Below, piece by piece: positions 24,276-35,868 of a stretch of 64,000 nt of DNA (position 1 is its first letter; each line of letters starts with the position of its first letter). The stretch is from Evernia prunastri (taxonomy: Eukaryota > Ascomycota > Lecanoromycetes > Lecanorales > Parmeliaceae). Where the stretch lies: the NCBI GenBank assembly GCA_003184365.1, contig NKYR01000019.1, positions 248,001-312,000 on the forward strand. The letters are read 5' to 3'. The translations under genes and the position numbers were made by a program. The notes beneath the pieces were generated by a model. The model did not search any database and was not told where the DNA came from. It saw nothing but the letters and a program-made list of their open reading frames with translations.

Positions 24276-27200
24276 ATGGGTAAGTGGATACTCACTTCCT
24301 AATGGATACGTGGATGAAGCTTATTAACAATCCTCCTCTACAGCAGGAGCACAACCTCCGAACGGGCGACAATTTCTCCCGGGTAACAACCCAAGCACTG
24401 CCCCATCCTACACAAATCAGGAGAATAAGGACTCGGACGCCTTTCGAAGCCATACACGGGACCTGTCTAGAGGACGTGGTCCTGCCCCTGCAAATGGAGT
24501 TCCCAACATACAAACGCAACAAACTGGGACCACACTATCACCTCGGTCTCAATCTTCAACTGGGACGACTCGATCGCCCGCGGGTCTTGATGTTGGACCC
24601 GAACGCCAGCCTTCTGTAAACCAAGGACACTACCGTCAGCCGTCAAGGGCTCAAGGCGCCTATCTGCAGGCCCGCAATGCTGGTTTTGTGTCATCGCCAG
24701 CGACTAGCCCGATGAGTCCGGAGACTCCAAGCTCTGCGACTTCTAACACAGTGTTGCCTGATACCTCAAACCATACCATGATTCATCGCGGGGTATCTTC
24801 ACGACGTCCTACAGAGTCAACGTCAAGCACAGCCAATGGCTCATTACATAGTTCTAATTCATCGGCATTGATTGGTGACCAGGAAGTGGGAGATGCAGGT
24901 GGTGGCGCATCGACGCACAGGCGGCTCGATCGAACACAGAGTGTCAAGGCTCGCAGAGGACATGACCTTCAACGCTCGCTGTCAAGACATGGCCAAGAGC
25001 AAAAGTCAGTGGGTGAATACGCTCTGCATCATCTCTTTAATAAGGTTAGCGAGCAGCCCGTTTAAATGACCTAGTTCTGATGAGAGTCGTAGTTCGTGGT
25101 GCAAGCTGATCACAAGATCGATCAATGCGTTCTTGGAACAACGGACAAAGCAGAGTGTCTTGAAAATTTCTGTGGGGCAGGGGTTGATCCCGATTTTGAC
25201 CAGTTGATCTCAGCTCTTGCGCACATCAATCGGCAAAAGCCGAAACCGTTGGTCGATACCATAATGTATTGGAGGAAAGCGAAGGGTGATCAAGCTATGA
25301 AAGCTAAGGAGAAGCTCAACAACGTTGGTGCTCTAGCCCTGCACCTGGTCGCAACGCTCACAAATCTTAGTCTAGGTCACCCGAGTCAGTAACAAGGGGC
25401 TTTCCAAGGCGTACCGCGGAACCGTCGCAAATGCCGTTTGCAGAGTCGGGCCAACCAAGCTTCGGTGAAGAAGATCCAAACTACTCAGCATCGCTTTCAC
25501 TTGCAGATTTTGCTACACAAGCAGAGCAGCGTTCACAAGTATCAATCTACCTTCTTTGTAGGGTCTTGGTCGAAGTCTATAACCAGACTGATGTCGTTCG
25601 ACTCAATCCTGGGCTAGCTGATAAGATTGAAGATATAATATTTGTCCAACTCAAGAATACGGAACCAGATCATTTCCGAAACTTTCCGTTCCGGGCCATC
25701 AACTGGAAAATATTCAGCCAGCTTCTGGGTGTCATGAGCAGTACCAATTTGCGGAGCGTCGGCCAACGCTTCGTCAATGAGCTGAGGATGTACCAACACG
25801 ATCTCGGTATCAAGGGAGCAGTGACGAATCAGCTTGAAAGCAAAGTTGAGCTTCTTATCCTTGCAATGCAACACCTTCATGTCAGAACTCAGCCGGAGGG
25901 GCCTTGGAGGGATTCCTGTGACTTTCTCCTGACTCTGGGGGAGTTCTTTCTCAATTCACATGGTCCCCAAATCAAGCACTCCTACTGCCAAACGTTAGAG
26001 GACTTAGTAATGCCGATTGCAGCCCGCTGGGGCCCACAGGTCAACGTCCCGAAATTCAGAGACTTCCTCAACAAAGTCAACTTGAGACTCGGTCAAATGA
26101 TAGTCAAGCCTCGACACTGGCCGCGGGCATTCCGTCTCTCGACAGTTCTTCTTTGTGCATCTCCTCCCGAACATTTCGCCGGTCAGTGGCATACGGTCGC
26201 AACTTCTCTCCAAGGAAAACTCAAAGACCGAGCGTCTCGAGAGCATGCCCTCCAAGGCATCTGTCGGCTAGTGTGGACGTATCTTGAACGTGTCAATGAT
26301 CCTTCCACCTCCGTTCTACGCAAGCTCGACGATGTGATGAGGGTCGTTCTCCCGTCGGGGAAGAAATCCTATCTTTCCAACGATCCAACTTACTCGGAGC
26401 CTATCATTGAACTCATCCGAATTATTGGATTTCGCCAGCAAGAATTCTGTTTCAGGACGATTATATCTCCCTTGATCAGCTCTGATCTCTTTAGCCCTGG
26501 TAAAGACACCAAAGTTGAGCAACTAGAGCCTGAAAAGATGGTGATTGGTATAAGGGCCTTCTTGGCCATCATGGCCGATTTGGAGAAAGGAGAACAAGGT
26601 CGTCCACCATTCCCGCGGTTTATTGGTGGGGGTCTAGCAATGGATTCGCGCACAACTCTCGTGGCTTTGCACGGCCCTCAGGGATCTGGAGGGCCAAGGA
26701 ACATTTTGGATCTTGAGAGGGACCAGCTTTCGCGGCCCGTGAACATATCCAAGCTTGGTGACTCGACAAGAGAGTTTTTTGGCCGATTCTGTGAAATCAT
26801 TGGGAAGGTCACGGTAATTTGTGACAACGCTTTTGGGGGACAGATAGTCCTGGACGAAAAATACGGCGGACTTACACCGAAAACACCACTGACTGAGAGC
26901 TTCACCTTTGGTCGTAGGGAAGAACACGTGGGATTAGCAGAGCATAGGCATGGTTTTTATGAACTATTTCACGTTGCTGTGCAAGCTTTGCCGCGCTGTT
27001 TGTCAGCACATTTTCAACTCAATGCTCTTATCAATCTCCTCTGTACAGGCACTGCACACGTCCACACCAATGTTGCGGTTTCGTCGACTCGGTCCCTTAA
27101 ATCCATAGCTCGACAGGCTTTTGCCCAGCCTGTCACGATCGGATTCGCTAGGTTCATTTTCAGTTTCGATGTCCGATACTCGACCATGTCTGATGAAGGA

Positions 27201-30200
27201 ATGCTTGGCCCCGGACACATTGAGAATCCCCTTACCCTTTATGTCGAGCTACTACAGATATGGATCGAAGAAATCAAAAGGAAGACCAAAGACAATGCAA
27301 ACGAACTCACAGGCGACGGATCATCAGACAGTCGTAGCTTGCAGCTGGATCTGACAAGTATTGCGAGCCTGGTTGAAGAAGTCGAATCACACGGCATTTT
27401 CTTCCTCTGCTCACAGTCGAGGAGAGTCAGATCATTTGCCGTTAAAGTTTTGAAAATTGTTACAGATTTCGATGTCGCCCTTGGAAGGAAGATTGATAGG
27501 GTTATACATATCCTTGAGGGGGACTCTCAGAAGGTTATGAGTATCAATGATGAACAGCTTACTGTTGCAGAACGAAGTCGATTGCAGAAAGGCAAGCGCA
27601 AGAGCATATCACAGAATATCTTGATCGAGTTGTGTAGCAGCGATGTCTCTTACGATGCAACTCTGTGGTTAAAACTTTTTCCTAACATCATCCGGCTGAG
27701 CTTTGAAGTTTGCCCTTTCGCTTCGACCCTAGGACGTGAGATTGTCTGCGCTCGTCTGCTCCAAATGCATGATAGCATCACTAGACTCGATTCTGACGCC
27801 CGAGGACCTGTGCTAGGCTCGGATCATGGTCCAACACGCATGCCCAACCGACTCGGGGCCACATCGCCGGAGATAATCATCGAGCAGTGGAAGTTGTACC
27901 TAGTCATGGCCTGTACAACAATGACCAACCCAGGTGCTCAGACACAGAGCCAGCTTGACAAAACACAGCATGCCCGTAAGATATCCAGGGGTATCCACCA
28001 GGATAAAATTAGCTCAGCCAGAGCTCTTTTTGCGTACATCATACCACTTTTGACGGCGGGCCAGAGCTCGATTCGGGATGCGATTGTCATTGCTCTAGGT
28101 TCTATAAACATCAATCTTTATAGAACGCTTCTGGAGTCCTTGCAGTATGCGGTGACTACCTGTAAGGAGGAGGCAAAACAGCGCATCGGCACCCATCAGC
28201 GGACCGGGAGTAATCCCAGAAAAAATCCTCGCACAGACCGCCTGAGGACAGAGGTCACTCAAGTCTACAGACTTACTGCACGCTTTCTGCACGAACCAGC
28301 AGTCCTGCGGGACGAGTGGATAATTAAAAATCTCTGCACGTACTCGAAGGACCTGATGATCTTCCTGAACGACACGGAAATTCAGAATGACTGGGAGTGC
28401 CAGAAGCTGAGGCGACAATACTGCGGTTTATTGGAAGAGCTATTCGATGGCATCAACCGAACGCCAGAGCCTTCGCGTTATATGGCATTTGAGTCAAGGA
28501 AGTCCGCTTTCGGTCTTATGGAAGACTGGTGTGGCTTATCTCCCAATCAAGGTCGGATCAACCAGCGAGAGGACAACATGAGGCAATCGGTCCTAGAACA
28601 GCATCAAGAAGCCGGAGAGAAGACGAACGTTACAGCGACAATGGAGATCGAGAAGCGGAACTTGAGGACTGCTGCGCTAAGTGCCATGGCTGCTCTTTGT
28701 GCGGGCCCAATAAGAGCCAGAACGGAGCGGGGAGACAACTTATCTTTTGACGTTCGCAGGATGCTTTCGTGGATTGATCAAATTTTTGGGCAAGCAAATG
28801 AGAAGATGCATAGCATTGGACGTCGAGCTCTTCATAACCTCATCACGTATAATCGCGACTATGCTTACCTCCTGGAGTATTCAATCGAAAAGTGCTACAT
28901 AGCAGACCCTCCCAAAGCTCTCGAGAGCTATTTTGAAGTAGTGACCAAGGTCCTGCTTGAGCAAGTCGACTATCCGGTGGCTTTCTGGAGGATTCTAGGA
29001 GCTGTGCTCTTTACACTGGGAAATGAAAAGGGCGAAATCAGGATGAAGTCTGCAAAGCTTCTGCGGCTCTTCGAACAACGGCAACAGAAAGGCTCGAAGA
29101 TTCAGGATTTTGACATCAGCTTATCAGATCGGACCACGGCGGTCTACAAGCTGGCCCAGTTCGAGATATCCAAGAGATTGGCAGCACAACACACCGAGCT
29201 CGCTTTCTTCATATTTTCTCAGTTTGCCGTACATTTCAAGAACATACATCCAGACAGTCAACGCAGTATGGTGGCAGCCATCCTCCCTTGGATACAGGTC
29301 ATTGAGTTACAAATTGATCCAAGCGGTGGTCCGACTGCTCAGTCATATATGGTTCTCGCCAACCTTTTGGAAATTACGACGAAAGCTAGTGGCGCCTTAC
29401 ATAACGAGATTCAGGCACTTTGGCAAGCACTTGCTACTGGACCGCATCCGGGAAATGTGCAGCTGGTCTTGAATTTCGTGATTACCCTTTGCCTAGACAG
29501 GCGAGAGCAGAGCTTCGTCGACTACGCCAAGCAGATCATTGTCCACCTCTCGAGTACGCAGGCCGGACAGAAAGTAGTGGAATTTCTACTCCTACAAATT
29601 AATTCCAGAAACATGGTACAAAAGAAGCGGGATCCTATCGTCTTGCCGCCAGACAATCTAGGCCTACCATATGTCGCAGATCTATCTGAGGCACTGCCGA
29701 TGGGCAATAAGCAGGTAAGCCTACCCACCCGTCATCCCTCATCCATTTTCTAAACTTCACAGTCCGGTCTCTCCCTAGGACAGCTCTCGTTGATATTCCT
29801 TGTCGACCTTATGGTCTCTCCCGTGAAACTCAATGAGGAAAACGTCCCTCTATTATTGCAGGTACTCATCGTATTATGGGATCATTATACCTTGCTCGTA
29901 CAAGAACAAGCCCGCGAAATGCTCGTTCATCTAATCCACGAGCTTGTCATCACTAAAATTGACGACAACAGCACGTCACCTAATAAACAGACTATCGAAC
30001 TGTTCGTAGAGTCGATTAGGCAAAATGAACCCAAAGTTGTATGGACTTATGAGGAGTGGAACGGCAAAGACGAGATCGACGACAGCAGTCGAGTTCCATC
30101 TTCTATGACCCATGTTACCGCCAAGGTCGTCAGTATTTTTGCTATTGAATATCCTAAGATACAGGAGCGGTGGGCCAAAACAACGCTTGGCTGGGCCACC

Positions 30201-32186
30201 TCATGTCCAGTGAGGCATATAGCCTGCCGATCATTTCAAGTCTTTCGCTGTATCCTCTCGACGTTCGATCGGCCTATGCTTGCAGATATACTTGCTCGGT
30301 TATCAAACACCATCGCAGATAAAGTATATGATGTACAGATATTTTCTTTGGAAATATTGACCACATTGAAAACAATCATCGAGGCTTTGGAGCCGACAGA
30401 TTTGCTACAGTACCCTCAGCTTTTCTGGGCAACATGCGCTTGCATGGATACCGTGTATGAGCGGGAATTCATTGAAGTCCTTGGAATGCTGGAGAAATTG
30501 CTTGGCAAGGTCGATCTGAGCGATCCAGCCGTGGTCAAGATATTGGAGAAGGCTAAACCGGATAAATGGCAGGGTACGTTTGAGGGCATCACTCCTCATG
30601 TATACAAAGGCTTGAAGTCCGATCTATCACTCGAGAAATCTCTTCAGATCTTAGATGGGGTGATGCAATTGCCAGACAATGATCTGGTAGGCACAGAGAC
30701 CCGACTTCTCTTCGGGACTCTGGCCAATCTACCTCGATTTTTAAACTCTTTCGATGATTCGAATAAGAAAACTGAATGCGTACGCAGTGCACAGATACTG
30801 GCCTCTGTGGCGGAGTATCAAGGCAATCAAGAAATCGCGATGGTCCTAAATACATTTTCAAATTGTCGGTTCAAATCAAGCGATGATTTTCTAACGCAAA
30901 TACTATCGGCACTTCGAAAGACCTTCTTTCCGACGTGGGAGCTCAAGACCTTGATATTCTTGATTGGACTTCTAACCAACCGGCTTCATTGGTACAAAGT
31001 TAGGACTCTGGAAGTCCTTTTGGCTGTTATTCAGAACATCGATACGCGTCGAACAGAAATTGCGAGTCATGGACCGGACCTAATTTCGCCGTTGCTCCGA
31101 CTTCTTCAGACGCAGTATTGTCCACAAGCATTGGAAGTCATGGACCATATCATGACTATGTCTGAGACACCAATGTCGAAACACCATTTGCGGATGAGTC
31201 TCATTAGCTCGGGCTCCCGTACTACACGCAAAGAATACGACAAGACCCAGAGCCTCTATGGCATTCCAGAGGAAACGGGGTGGTCGATACCAACCCCAGC
31301 CATCCACTCCAATAATACAAGAGGAAATATGCAGGCCGTGTACCTTGCCTGCCTACAGAGCGACTCTACGAAAGCTGAGGCTATGCCGACACCAGAGGTC
31401 GAGTTCCATGCCGATGATGAAAATCCTGGCTCATACTTTCCGCTCGAACGTTCTGATACCCTAGTTTCTGAGACCGTCTCTGCGTACGCAGATACAAGTA
31501 GGGAAGGCGGCATGGGCGACCTCCTTACTAAGCTCAACAGCCTCGATGACTTCTTCGAAGACTCTCTAGATGTAGAGAACGACGCCTCGGCTCGCTATTC
31601 TACTCTCACCATTACTCCTTACAGCCATGATCTAGACAATGGCGCTGATATATATGATCAACAGACCGCGCCCATTCTTCACAAATCTCTCGCCCGCACG
31701 GCCTCCGTCGTATCGTTTAACAACGGCTTCACCGACCAACGAATGACATCGAGCAATAGAGACCCTGGCATCATGACACCCACAGCCTTCACCTCGCCAT
31801 CCACCACGATGTCGCATACGGCTGCTCCTCCTCCCCCCCGTCCGACCCTCCACTCCCGCTCTGTCACCTCTCCGGCCAACAACCTGGCGACCCGATCCAA
31901 CAACGCCAGCGACCCCTTCTCCGACGACGAGGGCGACGAAACGTTCTCGGAAGACGAGCGCTCCACCGGGCACGGCTCCAAAATACTGGGAAGCACCTCC
32001 CTCAGCAGCGCCGTGTCGACGATTCGGAAAATGGCGCCGGGGCTCGAAGGCAAAGACTACCGGCAAAGGGGACTGCTGAGAGCGCAGTCCAGGGGTCAGC
32101 ACCAGGGACCCGGCAGTCCGAGGGTACCGAAAGTGCCCGAGGCTTATCTGCAGCACCAAGGACCGAGGCCCGCCGATACTTTCTGA
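24276..32186 (+). CDS. tao3: Cell morphogenesis scaffold Tao3/Pag1 (Furry/Mor2 family)
   Basis: This giant HEAT-type scaffold of the RAM network works with the Cbk1/Orb6 NDR kinase and Mob2 in polarised growth and septation. The modelled exons are 24276-24279, 24344-25044, 25093-25323, 25371-29714 and 29763-32186, giving 2567 residues. Residues 1-230 are a Ser/Pro-rich disordered head. The conserved N-terminal domain follows (ALHHLFNK, VYNQTD, FRNFPFRAINWKIFSQLLG), then the long middle and C-terminal Mor2/Pag1 domains, and a Ser/Thr/Pro-rich tail from about 2390. All four introns are short (47-64 bp) and two use GTTRGY-type donors. The start is the least certain part: the first exon would be only ATGG, and an out-of-frame ATG lies 7 nt upstream. 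Confidence 0.93.
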
Positions 32187-32747
32187 AAACGTGTACTCTT
32201 CTACGAATCATGATGCATCCCCTGCCTTCAGGCGTTTTTTCTTGCCATTGCCGCATTGTGCTATCGGATATCTCGGCACGTTCTCGATGGCTTTGCGCTA
32301 GCGAGCGGGTGAGTTCGCGTTCTGTTGTTTGGCATTGCGCTGGCGTTGGCGACATGTAGGGAGGGCCCTTAACGGTCGAGGATGATACCTATAGAGCATG
32401 GCTCGTTGGCGGCTTTCTGCATGTACACTAGCTGTAGTGTTGAAAACGATGATTCTATCGAGAAATAGATCCCTCTTCGGTTTGCCCACTGCGCAACGAC
32501 CCCCCTAGGATATGTGGGGGTCATTGTCTTCGCGTTGAGCCGAGCTAGAGTAATCTCACTTTGATTCAGTGCATAAGTATTACTCAGCCCTCTGTCGCTC
32601 ATCAATCACGAGGTCATGGAAGGAAACGTAAGTCATGATTCCGGCTAGTATACAGCACTGGAACAAGGTATCTATTAAAACGCCAAGTTGCCCAAGAAGT
32701 TCGGAAAGCCACTCCGACACCATCAACCTCCAAAGTAGCTTCTGCCT
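32187..32747. other. Convergent intergenic spacer
   Basis: This is the 3' region between tao3 and the glycosyltransferase-like gene. Short frames only. No repeat or gene was recognised. Confidence 0.6.
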
Positions 32748-35261
32748 TTACCACCCCGGCCCTTTCTCCGGCGCATCCGTCGGCTCCTGCTTTTTAGGCC
32801 CGCTTTCCTCTTTATGCCCCTTATCGACTGCAACCTTCTCCTCTCCGTGCTCAGCTTGCTTTTTCTGTCTCTCAATCTGCGCTTGAAACTCATCCTGCTT
32901 TTCTTTGGCACTGTCACCCTCGTCTTTGGGCTGGCTAGCTGTGTCTTTGGGTAGGCTAGCTGTGTCTCTACCGGCTTGTCTTGCCAAGTGCTCAGAGGCT
33001 TCCCTTTTGGCGCTTTCCTTCTGCCCTGCCGGTATGACATCCTCATCTACCGGGGTAATTTTCTGGGACTTCCCACGAGGGGGCAGGGTCTTGGTATCAC
33101 CCGCTTGGGCGTTCTGTACTTTGGGGTTCATGGGATCGTACACTTGGTCAAGGTGACAAAAAAGGTCAAGCGCGCTATTAGGCTCGCGTTTGCTGATTTC
33201 AGCCTCAGCTTTACAACCGCCAATGTCGCGGCGATACGCCTCGGTGAAAGACCATGCGTCGTCATTGGCCTGCTTCTGGGTAAGGATGGAACCATCGAAA
33301 GCTAAAAGGGGCAGGTCCGGGATGTCGGGGAGATCGCCGGAGTTTGGTAGGATCGAGAGCAGGGTAGTTGATGAGATAGAATGTTCGGTGTTGGGTGGCG
33401 GGCGATCTTTCTTTTCGTAAACCAAGGAAAGAGGTTCATCGGGATTGAGCTCAGGCACAGAAGCAGGAGTCGAAGGTTCTCTCGGGAACTCTTCGGGGAC
33501 TTGGTAGAGTTCATCATGAACAGTAGCAATTGCTTCGTCGTCTACAGAAAAGGTGGGGTAAAGGAGCGAGTAACGGCGAGCACGCATCAGCTCGAGGAGA
33601 AATTCTAGCCAAGACGGATGCTTTTTGCTGATGAACTTTGTACGGTTTGTCGGTGGCTTAGAGAGGCGGGCAGTGAGAAAAGAGTGAAACTCCATCCACT
33701 TGTCGCCAAAATAGAGAACAGCATTGCTGTTAGGAGCCTGCCAGAGGAATGGTGTCGGTTCCCCCGGCGTGCCACCTTTGCCGTTGGACGGCGGCTTCTC
33801 CAAACGGGGCGGTACGAGCGGTTCGGTGTCGTTCAAAAAGTGCGTGGGAAGTTCGAGGCTGATACCCATGAGGTTTGGAAAATTCTTGTTTTCCTTACCA
33901 TGGGCGGAGTATCTGTATTCGAGTAGATGGTAGATGAGATAATGGTAATACAAGGGCGAAAGCTCAATCTGAGGAGACAGTAACAAGACATGAGAGTCTT
34001 TCGTCCTCACTGGATAGAAAGACTCAATCAAACGCGCAGAAGCTTCATATTCTGTCAAAGTACGACGGGGTATACGATGTCGAAGTGAAACCTGTGAAGC
34101 GTGCGGTGCTCCTGCAGAGTCCACCGGTGGCCATACGAAATTCTCAAGATACCTCCAAGTAGGGACGTCAATCTCTGCGGGAAGTTCGATTGTCAAATGC
34201 GGCCGTCGGGCGCCAAGATAGTCCGCGCTTTCGATGGATTTCAGGAGCCGGACAAGGGATCCCGAGGAGCCTGATGGTGCCTGAATGAGCAAATCGACGT
34301 AAACCGTTGACCATGCTAGAGATCGTCAATGACTGAGCGCACATTGGAAGTAGTAGAACAAACCTGCTAATGATCCGCTATCAAGCCGCGTAAGCCACAG
34401 CATGCTCTCTGTTGCGTCCAATGGCAGCTCTATGATTGGCTTGCCAATATCCATTGCTTTACTCCTTAATGTTGTTACCAAGAAGCTATCTTCCCTGCTT
34501 GGATTATCGATGATGATGACTTGAGGATGTATGAAGGTCTGGATATGTTCCATGCTCGCTTCCACGCTAATCTCCATACGAAATTCTGAACTCCAACGAG
34601 AGTAATCTGGACGAGCATCTGCATTGCCGGATCAATACTCGATGGCTTGAGACGGAATGTTCTCCCTACCGTGCCAATGAACGTTGCAATCGTCGACAGC
34701 TCCGTTGAGACTCCTAATCTCCTGTATTTCCATGTCATCTCTGCCCATGATAGCGAAATGGACGTCGTTCCTATCCCATCGAGCCATCTCGCAAGCCAGT
34801 GGGATGATCTCTGAAGCACTCTTCAGGCTCGAAGCAGCGAAAAGGACGTTTTTATTGGATTCATGTTGACCGCCCAGTCGCGCAACGGAATGCAGCGACG
34901 AAGCCAGCTTGTAGAATTTGATTGGTCCATCGTGATAATGTTCCTCCGCCTCGGATGGTATTGTAGGCCGTTTTGGCTTGTTGGCTGGGGGCTCCGTCCT
35001 TCCTTCGGGGAGTTTCTCACCCTGGTTGAGCCTTGGATTGAAGTCTCGTGTGCTTGGCCCTAGATCGTCCGGAATATTCTTGACGAAGACGTAGATGAAG
35101 AGAAGTAGGCAGATGCCATAGATGATCCTCCTCTTTCTGAATACTGGCGAAACCTTCCGGGGAGACCACGATGATGAAAGATCGTTGCCCGGCGGCCTAT
35201 GGTCATCGTCCTTCTTTCCGAGCTCTTCATCGCCAGTGAACATTCGCCCCAGCCAAGACAT
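32748..35261 (-). CDS. Type II membrane glycosyltransferase-like protein (fungal family)
   Basis: Three exons (35261-34670, 34618-34364, 34315-32748) give 804 residues. A cytosolic N-terminus is followed by one membrane segment at about residues 46-61, the classical Golgi glycosyltransferase layout. The lumenal domain contains VLFAASSLKSASEIIPLACEM (cited in part), WHDARPDYS after splicing, LDSGSLAAW, then LIQAPSGSSGSLVRLLKSI and a nucleotide-sugar-type LTIELPAEID. I recall this pattern from uncharacterised fungal proteins annotated as family-2-type glycosyltransferases, but donor and acceptor are unknown. The C-terminal 150 residues are Lys/Glu/Pro-rich and include an imperfect 8-residue repeat (DTASLPK / DTASQPK). 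A 51 bp intron removes an otherwise in-frame TGA at 34632. Confidence 0.8.
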
Positions 35262-35868
35262 CTGCTTGTCGGCTTTACCCCAAGCTCGGGGGATAGCAGG
35301 AGCGCATCGTCAGCTATTTAATCATGGCTGATGATGAGTCAATTGAAAGGAGCGAAAGAGTTTAGGTAGGATGATTGCTGGCAATTGTACTGTATAAGAT
35401 ACCAGCAGTCCCAGTATCAGGTATTTAGATACGGGTATTTTGTCAGCAGGGATTGGCAGTCTGACTCGTGCACTCCACGCTACTCTCTGATAGGCGTTGC
35501 GGCACGAGCCGTCCCCTATAGAGTACCTTAGCTCGGATCCTTTCCGTAAGGTAAGGTAAGTATCGTAAGTATCCACGGTGTCCTTGAAGCCCGCAAATGC
35601 AATTCCGAGCACTGGTTGACTTGTATGAAAGATGCGAGGGTTGACGGTAAATTTGCTACGTACCATTGGAGGAGCAGTGGAGACACTTTCCTGAAATCAC
35701 TTCTGTCACGTGGTCGCTCTTGAGATAAAGCAATTCACGTGGGTTTGTTTTCATATGTAGAACTGTGAACGAAGATCTACAGTCTACATAGCAGAAACCC
35801 CCAACTTCTTTTCTCACCTTCTGTTCCTTTTGTCTGCCTTTTGCATCTTCTCAAGTCGTTTCTTAGAA
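35262..35868. promoter_or_regulatory. Divergent promoter region with two CACGTG boxes
   Basis: The 607 bp separate the glycosyltransferase-like gene and mlh1. Two perfect E-boxes (CACGTG) stand at 35707-35712 and 35736-35741, about 160 and 130 bp upstream of the mlh1 start. Such sites bind bHLH factors in fungi. Which factor acts here is not known. Degenerate GTAAGGTAAGGTAAG-type repeats occur near 35546-35562. Confidence 0.4.

Noticed and set aside
34632..34634. Nonsense mutation or stop-codon recoding in the glycosyltransferase-like gene
   Set aside because: A normal 51 bp GT-AG intron removes the TGA and restores a family-like sequence.
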